64,000 nucleotides of DNA. Source: JBAZJI01 sp964596325. GTDB lineage: Bacteria > Patescibacteriota > Minisyncoccia > Minisyncoccales > JAGOPM01. The DNA lies in the NCBI GenBank assembly GCA_964596325.1, contig CAZQSQ010000004.1, forward strand, positions 9,319 to 73,318, in the 5' to 3' direction. The notes beneath the pieces are model-generated. The model saw only the letters and a list, made by a program, of their open reading frames with translations. It was not told where the DNA came from and searched no databases. Of this stretch, positions 37,378-45,481 are shown piece by piece (position 1 is the first letter of the stretch; every line of letters begins with the position of its first letter). A program made the translations under genes and the position numbers.

Positions 37378-38865
37378 ATGAAAAAATCTCTTCTTTCATA
37401 TCTAACGCTCTTGGCGGGATTGTGGAGCGGCACCGCCTTAGCCCAAACCGTCCGAACTTCCGGACAAATCAATTATCCGAAAACTTTTAATGGGCTGACA
37501 ATTTTCCAAGGCAACCGCGCCCCGCTATTGCCTGATTATATCCAATACATCTTTACCCTGATTATTATGGCTGCCGGATTAATCATTCTCTGGGTGATAA
37601 TTTCCTCAGGATTTGAATGGTATATTTCCGCGGGTAATGCCGGAAAGGTCAAAGAATCTAAAGATCGAATCTTTGCTGCCTTTGTCGGAGTTATTATTTT
37701 ATTTTTAGCCTATTTAATCTTGCAAACCATTAACCCGGCTCTAACAACCATGAATTTAACGACATATTCAACCGGGATAAGTATCGAGAATTCCATGCAG
37801 GATAAAATAATGGCTCCGTATTATGTGGCTGACTTAACCACTCTTGATCCGCCGGGCAATACTATCAGAATCCCCCAAGAACGGATTACTTCGACTAAAA
37901 TTTACTTTTTTACCGGGCGCAATTTTTCCGGAGAACCAACAGAAGCCGCTTATAATTGGTCGTGCCCCGCACCGAAAGCCGGAGACGAAGACCAGAAGGC
38001 GATAGAATGCACCATGCCGCTTCCCGAAGCATACAATAAAGGCTCTTTGATTACTTATGAATTAAAGCCCGGGGTTTATATTTATAAAAGAGTAGGGCAA
38101 TCAAAAATAAACCAACCATCCAAGGCTGTTATACCTTTTTATATCTCTGGCGATATCGCCAATATCGAATATATGAACGATTACAGCAATATTCCCGGGA
38201 AAATAGTCGGTTTTAGAATTTATAACGGCACCGACCCCAAACGCCGAATCGGGATTGTGGCTTGGGAAGGGAAAAACTATGAAGGCAAAGGCGTTGTTTT
38301 TGCCCCACCATATCATCAAGGCTGGTCGCCGCAGGGAACCGAAGATAATCCTTCCGGTATTGCCACATTTCCTTGGGCCGACAGTGAAGGCAAGCAATTA
38401 GATATCAAATCAATTAAAGTTTTAGAAGTCGGCAACCGCCAGCCCGCCGACGTAGAAGTTTATTCAGAGGGAGAATACTTCCCGGACAGCCTTTGCGAAT
38501 TAATCGACAAATCCAGCGAAAATGAGACTGCGATGAAACAGCAATATCTGGAAATTAACTGTTCTCCGACCAGTAATAACTTTCCCAAATCAATCAGAGT
38601 GCGGAACGGCATTGCGGTTATGATCTCCCAATTTTATAACGGCCAAGACATGTCGCTTGTTTATGGCGGTAATCCCCACATAGCCGACAAATATTATTTG
38701 GGCTTTATTAAGGGAGAAGTTTTTAAGGGTAACGACCCCAACCTAAACGACAATAGGGAGATAGGGGAGTGTGTCTGCTCCAACCGTAATTGGTGGACCT
38801 TGGGAATCGCTTGCGCCATCTGGCAATCTTGCGGCACACATCTTATGACCTTTCCAATTCTTTAA
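37378..38865 (+). CDS. Pilin-like TM module fused to a beta-rich extracellular domain
   Basis: A 495-residue protein: signal peptide (about 1-22), pilin-type TM pair (about residues 55-78 and 98-120, joined by SAGNAGKVKESKDRI, very like the loop at 34555), then about 350 exported residues. Two stretches there, IYFFTGRNFSG and VAWEGKNYEGKG with a following SIKVLEV strand, look like beta/gamma-crystallin-type Greek-key units; this is a tentative reading. It closes the T4SS cluster and ends at a terminator. It might be a minor or tip pilin with an adhesive head. Confidence 0.65.
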   Translation: MKKSLLSYLTLLAGLWSGTALAQTVRTSGQINYPKTFNGLTIFQGNRAPLLPDYIQYIFTLIIMAAGLIILWVIISSGFEWYISAGNAGKVKESKDRIFAAFVGVIILFLAYLILQTINPALTTMNLTTYSTGISIENSMQDKIMAPYYVADLTTLDPPGNTIRIPQERITSTKIYFFTGRNFSGEPTEAAYNWSCPAPKAGDEDQKAIECTMPLPEAYNKGSLITYELKPGVYIYKRVGQSKINQPSKAVIPFYISGDIANIEYMNDYSNIPGKIVGFRIYNGTDPKRRIGIVAWEGKNYEGKGVVFAPPYHQGWSPQGTEDNPSGIATFPWADSEGKQLDIKSIKVLEVGNRQPADVEVYSEGEYFPDSLCELIDKSSENETAMKQQYLEINCSPTSNNFPKSIRVRNGIAVMISQFYNGQDMSLVYGGNPHIADKYYLGFIKGEVFKGNDPNLNDNREIGECVCSNRNWWTLGIACAIWQSCGTHLMTFPIL

Positions 38866-38870
38866 TCTAA

Positions 38871-38899
38871 AACCCCCGCTTAAAAGGCGGGGATTTTTT
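38871..38899. terminator. Terminator between the T4SS cluster and khpB-like gene
   Basis: CCCCCGC pairs with GCGGGG, with A before and six T after; convergent genes flank it. Confidence 0.75.
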
Positions 38900-38904
38900 A
38901 TATT

Positions 38905-39360
38905 TTATATTTTTTGAGTGGGTTTTATTATCAAGATACGCCTAGGCTCTTCTCCTTTGCTTTCACTGGCCACACCAGCGAATTTTTTTAGCTCTGTATG
39001 GATAACCTTGCGTTCATAAGCCGAAAACCCATCTACCTCCTTAGTTAAACCGCTGCCTAAAACCTGTTGGGCATAATGCTTGGCTAGACCCTTCAAAAAT
39101 TGCGCTTTCTGGCCCTTATAATCATTAACATCCAAATCAATAAAGATATTCTCGGTTGTGCGGCGGCGCGCCACTTTATTTAAGAGGGCTTGCAGGTCCA
39201 TCAAAACCTCACCATTGCGCCCTATTAAAAATTTAGAGTCGGGGCTTTGCACTTTCACAAAGGCGGTTTCTTCAGGGCCAAGCTCGACATTTACCTCGCC
39301 GACAAATCCCATTTTTTCCAAAAACTCCGCTACTATCACTTTTATTTCTTCTGCTTTCAT
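38905..39360 (-). CDS. KH-R3H RNA-binding protein (KhpB/Jag-like, no Jag-N domain)
   Basis: A 151-residue protein with a KH-II domain (GPEETAFVKV through FLIGRNGEVLMDLQALLNKVA, about residues 28-70) followed by an R3H domain (GFSAYERKVIHTEL, about residues 110-125). KhpB/Jag proteins bind RNA and influence cell division and elongation. The N-terminal Jag-N domain of Firmicutes members is absent, giving a short form. It is the last gene of the rpmH-rnpA-yidC-khpB cluster. Confidence 0.88.
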   Translation of the reverse strand: MKAEEIKVIVAEFLEKMGFVGEVNVELGPEETAFVKVQSPDSKFLIGRNGEVLMDLQALLNKVARRRTTENIFIDLDVNDYKGQKAQFLKGLAKHYAQQVLGSGLTKEVDGFSAYERKVIHTELKKFAGVASESKGEEPRRILIIKPTQKI

Positions 39361-39364
39361 AAAT

Positions 39365-40084
39365 TTACGACTTACTTAATATTGTTTTTTGCACAATTAA
39401 TGAAGCAACGATGGAAACGAGAAAATACAAACTCAGGGCAGAGGGGAGGCGGACCAAAATCAAGACAAAGGAAGCCATGAAAAATATATTCATATTCTTC
39501 ATCATTTTTTCCTCAGGGTTTTTGGCTTTTTTGAAAACATTAACCCCAGAAACCAAGCTCATTTGAATAATTTGCAGAATGACCACCCCTAAAGCTAGAT
39601 ATAAGTTTGTTTTGCTCAAATCTAAAATGCTGAGAAAATTGTAATTGATAGCGGCGGGTAATGCAACCCCGGGGTATAAAAATGGGGTTTGGGCCCATTT
39701 TCCCGTTGCAAAATGTTGAGCAAACAGATTAAACATCTGGAATATCGCCCATAAAAACGGCAACTGGATAAAAAGCCCCGAGATGCTGGCAAAGGGATTT
39801 AATTTCTCCTGTTGGTATAAATCCATCAAAGCTTTAGCTTGAGCCTCTTTATCATCCTTGAGCTTTCTTTGTATCTCTTCTACCTTGGGCTGAATATCCT
39901 TCATTTTCTTCTGCTGCTTTTGGGCGCCGGTTTCAAATGGTAATAAAATAGCCTTAACGATTAAAGTAATTAAAATCACCACGATGCCAAAATCCTTAAT
40001 CGGCAAACTGTTGTATATCCAAAGAGATAAGTTAAATAATGGATAGAATAAAATTGTATTGTAGGCTTCAATAAAGATATTCAT
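39365..40084 (-). CDS. yidC: Membrane protein insertase YidC/OxaA
   Basis: A 239-residue insertase of the short (Gram-positive-like) type. TM helices occur at about residues 1-20, 26-50, 105-125, 155-180 and 205-235; the cytoplasmic coiled segment (QKKMKDIQPKVEEIQRKLKDDKEAQAKALMD pattern) between the second and third helix is characteristic. No large periplasmic domain is present. It overlaps rnpA by four bases. Confidence 0.94.
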   Translation of the reverse strand: MNIFIEAYNTILFYPLFNLSLWIYNSLPIKDFGIVVILITLIVKAILLPFETGAQKQQKKMKDIQPKVEEIQRKLKDDKEAQAKALMDLYQQEKLNPFASISGLFIQLPFLWAIFQMFNLFAQHFATGKWAQTPFLYPGVALPAAINYNFLSILDLSKTNLYLALGVVILQIIQMSLVSGVNVFKKAKNPEEKMMKNMNIFFMASFVLILVRLPSALSLYFLVSIVASLIVQKTILSKS

Positions 40085-40422
40085 TTGAGTGTTTTGATTT
40101 TAGCAAAGCAGGATTGTAAATCAATGCTTAATTGTTGATAGGTCGCCTGAGCGCAGGCGGGGAGGGCAATCACTAAAATATCCTTATGGTCAGTGAAGGT
40201 TTTGGCTTGCTTTCGGGTGATATCCCTTAAAATCCTTTTAACCTTATTACGGATTACCGCTTTTTTGGAAACCTTCAAGGAGGTAATAAAACCAAACCTG
40301 CTGTTAGGCAGGTTATTGGTTACGATTTTAATAATAAGATATTTTCCTTTTAGGGCTATTCCGGATTTAAGCACTCTGCCAATATCTTTATTGCGCTTTA
40401 GCCGCAATGATCGTGGGAACAT
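40081..40422 (-). CDS. rnpA: Ribonuclease P protein component
   Basis: A 113-residue basic protein with the family signature: KNKDIGRVLKSG at the N-terminus and the RNR-type motif as KKAVIRNKVKRILRDITR at about residues 52-69. It assists the RNase P RNA in 5' maturation of tRNAs, relevant to the odd tRNA loci in this window. It lies between rpmH and yidC as in most bacteria. Confidence 0.94.
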   Translation of the reverse strand: MFPRSLRLKRNKDIGRVLKSGIALKGKYLIIKIVTNNLPNSRFGFITSLKVSKKAVIRNKVKRILRDITRKQAKTFTDHKDILVIALPACAQATYQQLSIDLQSCFAKIKTLK

Positions 40423-40427
40423 AACTC

Positions 40428-40562
40428 TTAAACGGCTAAGCGCTTTCGGCCTCGGCTCCGACGGGCATTAATGAGCTTTTTACCGCCCTTAGTCTTCATT
40501 CTTTTAAGAAAACCGTGGGTTCTAGCTCTCTTTTTCTTCTTAGGTTGGTATGTGAACGACAT
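40428..40562 (-). CDS. rpmH: 50S ribosomal protein L34
   Basis: The start is set at the ATG giving MSFTYQPKKKKRAR, which matches the usual L34 N-terminus and gives 44 residues; a longer open frame upstream is not expected for this family. THGFLKRMKTKGGKKLINARRSRGRKRL is the conserved body. The gene heads the cluster that reads away from dnaA. Confidence 0.95.
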   Translation of the reverse strand: MSFTYQPKKKKRARTHGFLKRMKTKGGKKLINARRSRGRKRLAV

Positions 40563-40578
40563 ATTTTTTACTAAACAC

Positions 40579-40607
40579 ATAGTAACAAAATTTGACTCTT
40601 TAGTCAA
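40579..40607 (-). promoter_or_regulatory. Promoter of rpmH
   Basis: On the minus strand TTGACT (40607-40602), a 17-bp spacer and TACTAT (40584-40579), 16 bases before the start codon. Confidence 0.6.
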
Positions 40608-40641
40608 ACTATTTTTATATTGCCAACATTCTATTAACAAC

Positions 40642-40673
40642 TTTTCCACAGGATGTTAACTTTCTGTGGAAAA
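40642..40673. promoter_or_regulatory. Inverted pair of DnaA-box-like sequences upstream of dnaA
   Basis: TTTTCCACA (40642-40650) and its inverse TGTGGAAAA (40665-40673) differ from the consensus box by one base each and face each other; likely DnaA autoregulation or part of the origin. Confidence 0.6.
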
Positions 40674-40694
40674 ATGTTCTGATATTTGATTTTG

Positions 40695-40722
40695 TTGACA
40701 TTATTTAAGGCATGAATAAAAT
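40695..40722 (+). promoter_or_regulatory. Promoter of dnaA
   Basis: TTGACA (40695-40700), a 16-bp spacer and TAAAAT (40717-40722). Transcription from it would begin near 40729, downstream of the ATG at 40712, which supports the ATG at 40751 as the true start. Confidence 0.6.
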
Positions 40723-40750
40723 AAGAACAAGAATTGAACAACATAACAAC

Positions 40751-42103
40751 ATGACTAATGAAGAACTTTGGCAAGCTGTCCTTGCTCAAATACAATTAGC
40801 CATCACTCAGGCGCAATTTGCGACTTGGTTTACTAAGACGTCGATATTTTCCAGAACGGAAAAAGGAGTGATAGTTTCTATTCCTAATAGTTTTTCAAAG
40901 GAATGGATCCAGAATAAATATCACAAGCAAATACTTAAAATCTTAAATTCCCTCGACAATTCCATTAAAGATATTGAATATCAAGTCAACCCAATCCAGC
41001 AACCAAAACCTAAGGAAGAAGATAATTATTTGATACCAACCTCCACCGCACCTCTCTTTGACCAGATTAATGCCGATAAAGAAACAAACTTAAATCCTAA
41101 GTATAAATTCGAGAATTTCGTTGTCGGCGCTTTTAATGAATTAACTTTTGCCGCCGCTCAGGCAATCTGTAAAAATCCGGGCACAGTTTATAACCCCTTC
41201 TTTATTTACGGGGGAACGGGCCTTGGTAAAACCCACCTCCTCCAGGCGATCGGCAATCAAGTCACTAAAGATTTTCCCTTAAAAAAGATTAAATATATCC
41301 CTTCCGAGACTTTGACGAGTGACATTATTAATTCCATTCACAACCAGACAATCGAAGAATTAAAGGCCAATTATAAGAAGGTAGATGTTTTGATTGTTGA
41401 CGACATCCAATTTTTGTCCGGAAAAGAAAAAACCCAAGAGGAATTTTTTAATGTTTTTAATGCTTTATACGAAAAAAATAAGCAGATAATCCTTTCTTCT
41501 GATCGGCCCCCTAAAGCTATCGCCGCCCTCGAGGATAGGCTTCGCTCCCGCTTTGAAGGGGGAATGATTGCTGATATCGCTATCCCAGACTTTGAGACCC
41601 GGATTGCCATCTTAATGGAAAAAGCTAATGAAAAGGGGGTAGATTTACCAAAGGATGTTTATGAATATATCGCCACAAACATTCAGCGTAATGTGCGCGA
41701 ATTAGAAGGAGCACTAAATAAAATAATCGCTAATTATAAGCTAACAGGGCAACAAATTGATTTAGAGGGTGCAAAAAAAATACTAAAAACCATCATCTCT
41801 CCAACCTTAAAACAAAAAAATCCGGAGAGAATAGTGCAAGTTGTGGCTGAATTTTACAACTTAAAAGAAAAAGATATCTATAGTGAATCAAGAAAAAAGG
41901 AGATTGTCCGGCCACGCCAAATCGCAATGTATTTATTGAGATTGGAATTAAAAAAATCCTTCCCAGAGATAAGCCGTTTTCTAGGCGGCAAAGACCACAC
42001 AACCGCTATTTATGCTTGCAAGAAGGTTGAATCCGCCATTAAGGATATTGATGGGTTTTCTGATGAGATAGATACGATAAAACAGATGATTTATTCTTGT
42101 TGA
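40751..42103 (+). CDS. dnaA: Chromosomal replication initiator DnaA
   Basis: The ATG at 40751 is chosen because the likely promoter lies over the earlier ATG (40712) and because NEELWQAVLAQIQ is the usual domain I start. The 450-residue protein has domain I, a short linker, the AAA+ core with Walker A GGTGLGKTHLLQAIG (near residue 155) and VLIVDDIQFLSGKEKTQEEFF, and the DNA-binding domain IV with the signature GGKDHTTAIYACKK. It opens the dnaA-dnaN pair. Confidence 0.97.
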   Translation: MTNEELWQAVLAQIQLAITQAQFATWFTKTSIFSRTEKGVIVSIPNSFSKEWIQNKYHKQILKILNSLDNSIKDIEYQVNPIQQPKPKEEDNYLIPTSTAPLFDQINADKETNLNPKYKFENFVVGAFNELTFAAAQAICKNPGTVYNPFFIYGGTGLGKTHLLQAIGNQVTKDFPLKKIKYIPSETLTSDIINSIHNQTIEELKANYKKVDVLIVDDIQFLSGKEKTQEEFFNVFNALYEKNKQIILSSDRPPKAIAALEDRLRSRFEGGMIADIAIPDFETRIAILMEKANEKGVDLPKDVYEYIATNIQRNVRELEGALNKIIANYKLTGQQIDLEGAKKILKTIISPTLKQKNPERIVQVVAEFYNLKEKDIYSESRKKEIVRPRQIAMYLLRLELKKSFPEISRFLGGKDHTTAIYACKKVESAIKDIDGFSDEIDTIKQMIYSC

Positions 42104-42365
42104 TTGTTGATAAGTTTGTGGATTTTTTGTTGGAATATTATTAATTTGTTTGTTGATATTGTGGTATTAAAAATGGAAGAGTAGTGAATATAAAAACAAA
42201 AAAATAATTATTAAGATTTCACTTACAGAATTAAAAGCGGGCACAGATTAATTCAGATATTTATCCACAATAAAAACCGTTGATTTGAAAGAAAATTATT
42301 CCAAATCCGCCAATTATTCACACATATAACAACAATAATAATTTTATTAATTATATTACCCACTT
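42104..42365. other. Probable origin of replication (oriC) region
   Basis: The 262-bp gap between dnaA and dnaN is AT-rich and holds a perfect DnaA box TTATCCACA (42261-42269) and a weaker one TGTGGATTT (42117-42125), with long A/T stretches around 42130-42230 and 42290-42360 suited to unwinding. There is no gene. The call rests on the classical dnaA-dnaN context and boxes. Confidence 0.65.
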
Positions 42366-43484
42366 ATGAAAATTTTAATTTTGAAGGAAAATCTAAAAAA
42401 GGCACTATCTGTTGTAGAAAAGATAGTTTCTAAAAACCTTACCTTACCGATCTTAAATAACATCCTCTTAAAAACAGAAAAAAATTTTCTATGTCTAGTC
42501 AGTACTAATTTGGAAATCGGGATAAAGTATTGGGTCTTAGCTAAAATAAATGAAGAAGGGGCATTAGTGGTGCCTTCAAGGCTCTTTTCCGGATTTATTT
42601 CCACGATTAATAATGAAAAGGTTAATATCGATTCTAAAGGCAATTCAATCGATATAAAGAGTGATGATTATAAGGCGCAAATCAAAGGGTTCGATTCTCA
42701 AGAGTTTCCCTTAATACCGGAAATCGACAATCAGGATACGATTGAAATTAATGCAAAGGAGTTTTGTGAGGCTTTAGCGCAAATTATTAATTTTTGCTCA
42801 ATAAACCAATCCCGCCCGGAGATTTCCGGCGTTTATCTTAATTTTCAAAAAGAGAAGTTGAGTTTGGTTGCGACCGATAGTTTTCGCTTGGCGGAAAAAA
42901 ACATATTTATTAAAGAGGGATTCAAAAAAGATCATTCCTTTATAATCCCTCAAAAAACCGCTCAAGAGATAATAAATATATTTGCAGGGGAGGAGAGTGT
43001 GAAAATATATTTTAATACCAATCAAATTTTATTGGAATCTTATTATAAGGAAGTTAATCACCCTAAAGTCCAGTTAACCTCTACTCTTATCCAAGGGGAT
43101 TTTCCGAATTATAAAGATATTATTCCCAAACAAAACGAAACAAAAGTAATAGTGGCAACTGATGATTTTGCTAATAAATTAAAGATTGCTAGTTTGTTTT
43201 CCAATAAAACTAATGAAATTAGGGTTGATATTAATTGTGATGGTGGGATAGATATCTCTTCACAGAATACCGATATTGGTGAAAATCAGTCGCATATTCA
43301 AGCTCAGGTTGAAGGTAAAGAGCAATCGATTTGCTTTAATTATAAATATTTGACTGATGGTGTTTTAAGTCCCCAATCGAAAAGTATTATATTTGAGGTG
43401 AATGGCGATAGTGGTCCTTCAGTTATTAAATCAATCAGCGATCCTAATTACCTTTATTTGGTAATGCCTATCAAAAATACCTAA
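42366..43484 (+). CDS. dnaN: DNA polymerase III sliding clamp beta subunit
   Basis: The 372-residue length is standard for the three-domain clamp. Recognisable stretches are the opening MKILILKENLKKALSVVEKI, NNILLKTEKN, SGVYLNFQKEKLSLVATDSFRLA in the second domain, and the C-terminal NYLYLVMPI, equivalent to the usual YLIMPMR end. It tethers polymerase to DNA. It follows the presumed origin. Confidence 0.96.
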   Translation: MKILILKENLKKALSVVEKIVSKNLTLPILNNILLKTEKNFLCLVSTNLEIGIKYWVLAKINEEGALVVPSRLFSGFISTINNEKVNIDSKGNSIDIKSDDYKAQIKGFDSQEFPLIPEIDNQDTIEINAKEFCEALAQIINFCSINQSRPEISGVYLNFQKEKLSLVATDSFRLAEKNIFIKEGFKKDHSFIIPQKTAQEIINIFAGEESVKIYFNTNQILLESYYKEVNHPKVQLTSTLIQGDFPNYKDIIPKQNETKVIVATDDFANKLKIASLFSNKTNEIRVDINCDGGIDISSQNTDIGENQSHIQAQVEGKEQSICFNYKYLTDGVLSPQSKSIIFEVNGDSGPSVIKSISDPNYLYLVMPIKNT

Positions 43485-43501
43485 GCTTAATTAGAAAGAA
43501 T

Positions 43502-43530
43502 AAAAATACCCACTATTAGTGGGTATTTTT
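43502..43530. terminator. Bidirectional terminator between dnaN and the PBP gene
   Basis: AAAAATACCCACT-ATT-AGTGGGTATTTTT is a perfect symmetrical stem with A and T tails serving both convergent genes. Confidence 0.9.
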
Positions 43531-45453
43531 TTAAGGCTTGGTAAATTCTTTTTCGGGTGGGTATAGGTAGAGGCAATACTGCATAATCTGATGGAAGGCC
43601 GGGCCCGCCATCGTTTCGCCAAGTTTTTTAATGGCGGCATTATTATTATTTCCCACCCAAACCCCTACGGCTGTTTTGGGGGTGTAACCGATAGTCCAAC
43701 CATCCTTAAAGTCATTAGTAGTACCAGTTTTAGCCGCTACCGCGTAATTATCAAAATAAAGATTAGATCTTGGCCCAAACATAGGCGAACGAGCGACGTT
43801 ATCAGAGAGAATATTGTTAATTAGTCTGGCGTCTTTTTCACTAAGAACTCTCTTAGGGGTAAGGGAATATTTTTTAATTACTTCTCCACTAGTATTTTCT
43901 ACTCTTAGTATAGGGTGGGGATCAACCTTCATTCCTTCAGTGGCAAATACCCCGAAGGCCGAAGTAATCTCTAAGGGCTTAACTTCCCAGCCTCCAAGCA
44001 CGATTGATGGCCCGTAAGGGGGTTTAAGCGTGTTTATACCCATATCCTGAGCGGTTTTGACCGAATCTTGGAGCCCAGCTAAATACATTAGAGTTTTAAC
44101 TGCGGGAATATTTAATGACATAGCTAAGGCTGAGCGGATGGTAACTGCTCCTCTAAATAAACCATCGTAATTGGTTGGGGTATAATCTTTCCCACCCCAA
44201 TTCCCAAAATTAGTCGGTTCATCCACTATTATAGTTTTATCATTGTAGCCCTTCTTAAAAGCCGTGACATAAATAAATGGCTTAAAAGTTGAACCGGGTT
44301 GCCGCCCATTACCATAAACAGTCATATTTACCTGCGGGTCAAATAAACAATTACTGGTGCAATTTTGGGGTGCTGTTTGGCCCCAATAATCCTTAGAGCC
44401 AACCATGGAAAGTATTTCCCCAGTATTCGGGTCTACTACAACTGCAGCCGCATTATAAGCATTAAATTTCTCATTATAAGTTCCTTTTTCTTTGATAATT
44501 CTTTCAACTTCCTTTTGTAAATCCCAATTTAAGGTGGTGTAAACCTTTAAGCCGTTTTCATTGATAAAATCTTCACCGTATTCATTAATAAGTAATTGTT
44601 TAACGTATAAAGAGAAGTGGGGAGCTAAAATACTGTCTTTATTTTTGATAAAACCAACAGGCTCCTTTATATATTTTTCATATTCCTCCTTAGAGATGAA
44701 TTTTTCATCCAGCATCCTCTTTAATACATAATCATTCTTTCGCTTTATTAACTCATCAACATGGGAGCCAAAGGGACTAAAATATGAAGGCCGTTGTATT
44801 AAGGCGGCCAATAGGGCGCTCTCATTAATAGAGAGATCTTTAGCGGGTTTTCCAAAATAAACTTTAGCTGCCTGTTGAACGCCATAAATATTGCCAGAGT
44901 AGGGGACTCTATTAAGATACCATTCAAATATCTGATCTTTAGAATAGCGACGCTCTAATTGTAAAGAAAGGGTGATTTCTTTAATTTTTCTTCCGATACT
45001 TTTTTCAGTCGATAAAAAAGTAGTTCTAATTAACTGTTGGGTTAGGGTTGAACCACCCCCGCATTGGCCAAAACAAATCACCACCCTCACTAAGCCATTA
45101 ATATCTACTCCTGGGTGCTCATAAAAATGAGAGTCTTCGGTGGCTAATATGGCATTTTTTAAGTGTTGAGGCACTTGATCTAAAGTGATCAACTCCCTGT
45201 CTTCTGGGCCTAATTTATAGAGTAAAACTTTTCCAGTGCGGTCGTAAATTTCAGTGCTTTGGGTGGTTTGGATTTCGTTAAAAATTTCAGGCTGTGGTAG
45301 GTCTTTTGTGAAGTAAATCATCAATAAAACGACTCCAATTAAACCAATTAGAATCAAAATTGCCGCTGATCGCAAAATCAGCCAAATATTTTCCATAATC
45401 CACGACCACAAACGTTTAATTCCGATATATTTAGTCATTTTGACAAGTTTCAA
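43531..45453 (-). CDS. Class A penicillin-binding protein (PBP1A-like)
   Basis: A 640-residue bifunctional peptidoglycan synthase. One N-terminal TM helix (about residues 22-48) is followed by the GT51 glycosyltransferase domain with EDSHFYEHPGVD and GGGSTLTQQL, and a transpeptidase domain with the active-site STFK in RQPGSTFKPF, SLN and KTGTT. The GT51 domain contains an extra CFGQC segment just before the GGGSTLTQQ motif. It is expected to polymerise and cross-link cell wall from the outer face of the membrane. The start region is AT-rich and the exact initiator is uncertain. Confidence 0.93.
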   Translation of the reverse strand: MKLVKMTKYIGIKRLWSWIMENIWLILRSAAILILIGLIGVVLLMIYFTKDLPQPEIFNEIQTTQSTEIYDRTGKVLLYKLGPEDRELITLDQVPQHLKNAILATEDSHFYEHPGVDINGLVRVVICFGQCGGGSTLTQQLIRTTFLSTEKSIGRKIKEITLSLQLERRYSKDQIFEWYLNRVPYSGNIYGVQQAAKVYFGKPAKDLSINESALLAALIQRPSYFSPFGSHVDELIKRKNDYVLKRMLDEKFISKEEYEKYIKEPVGFIKNKDSILAPHFSLYVKQLLINEYGEDFINENGLKVYTTLNWDLQKEVERIIKEKGTYNEKFNAYNAAAVVVDPNTGEILSMVGSKDYWGQTAPQNCTSNCLFDPQVNMTVYGNGRQPGSTFKPFIYVTAFKKGYNDKTIIVDEPTNFGNWGGKDYTPTNYDGLFRGAVTIRSALAMSLNIPAVKTLMYLAGLQDSVKTAQDMGINTLKPPYGPSIVLGGWEVKPLEITSAFGVFATEGMKVDPHPILRVENTSGEVIKKYSLTPKRVLSEKDARLINNILSDNVARSPMFGPRSNLYFDNYAVAAKTGTTNDFKDGWTIGYTPKTAVGVWVGNNNNAAIKKLGETMAGPAFHQIMQYCLYLYPPEKEFTKP

Positions 45454-45469
45454 AATTTACGATTAATGA

Positions 45470-45475
45470 TATAAT
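45470..45475 (+). promoter_or_regulatory. -10 box of tyrS, leaderless layout
   Basis: TATAAT ends six bases before the tyrS ATG. A TTGACA lies upstream at 45440 but the 24-bp gap is too long for a normal pair. Confidence 0.5.
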
Positions 45476-45481
45476 AAATTT

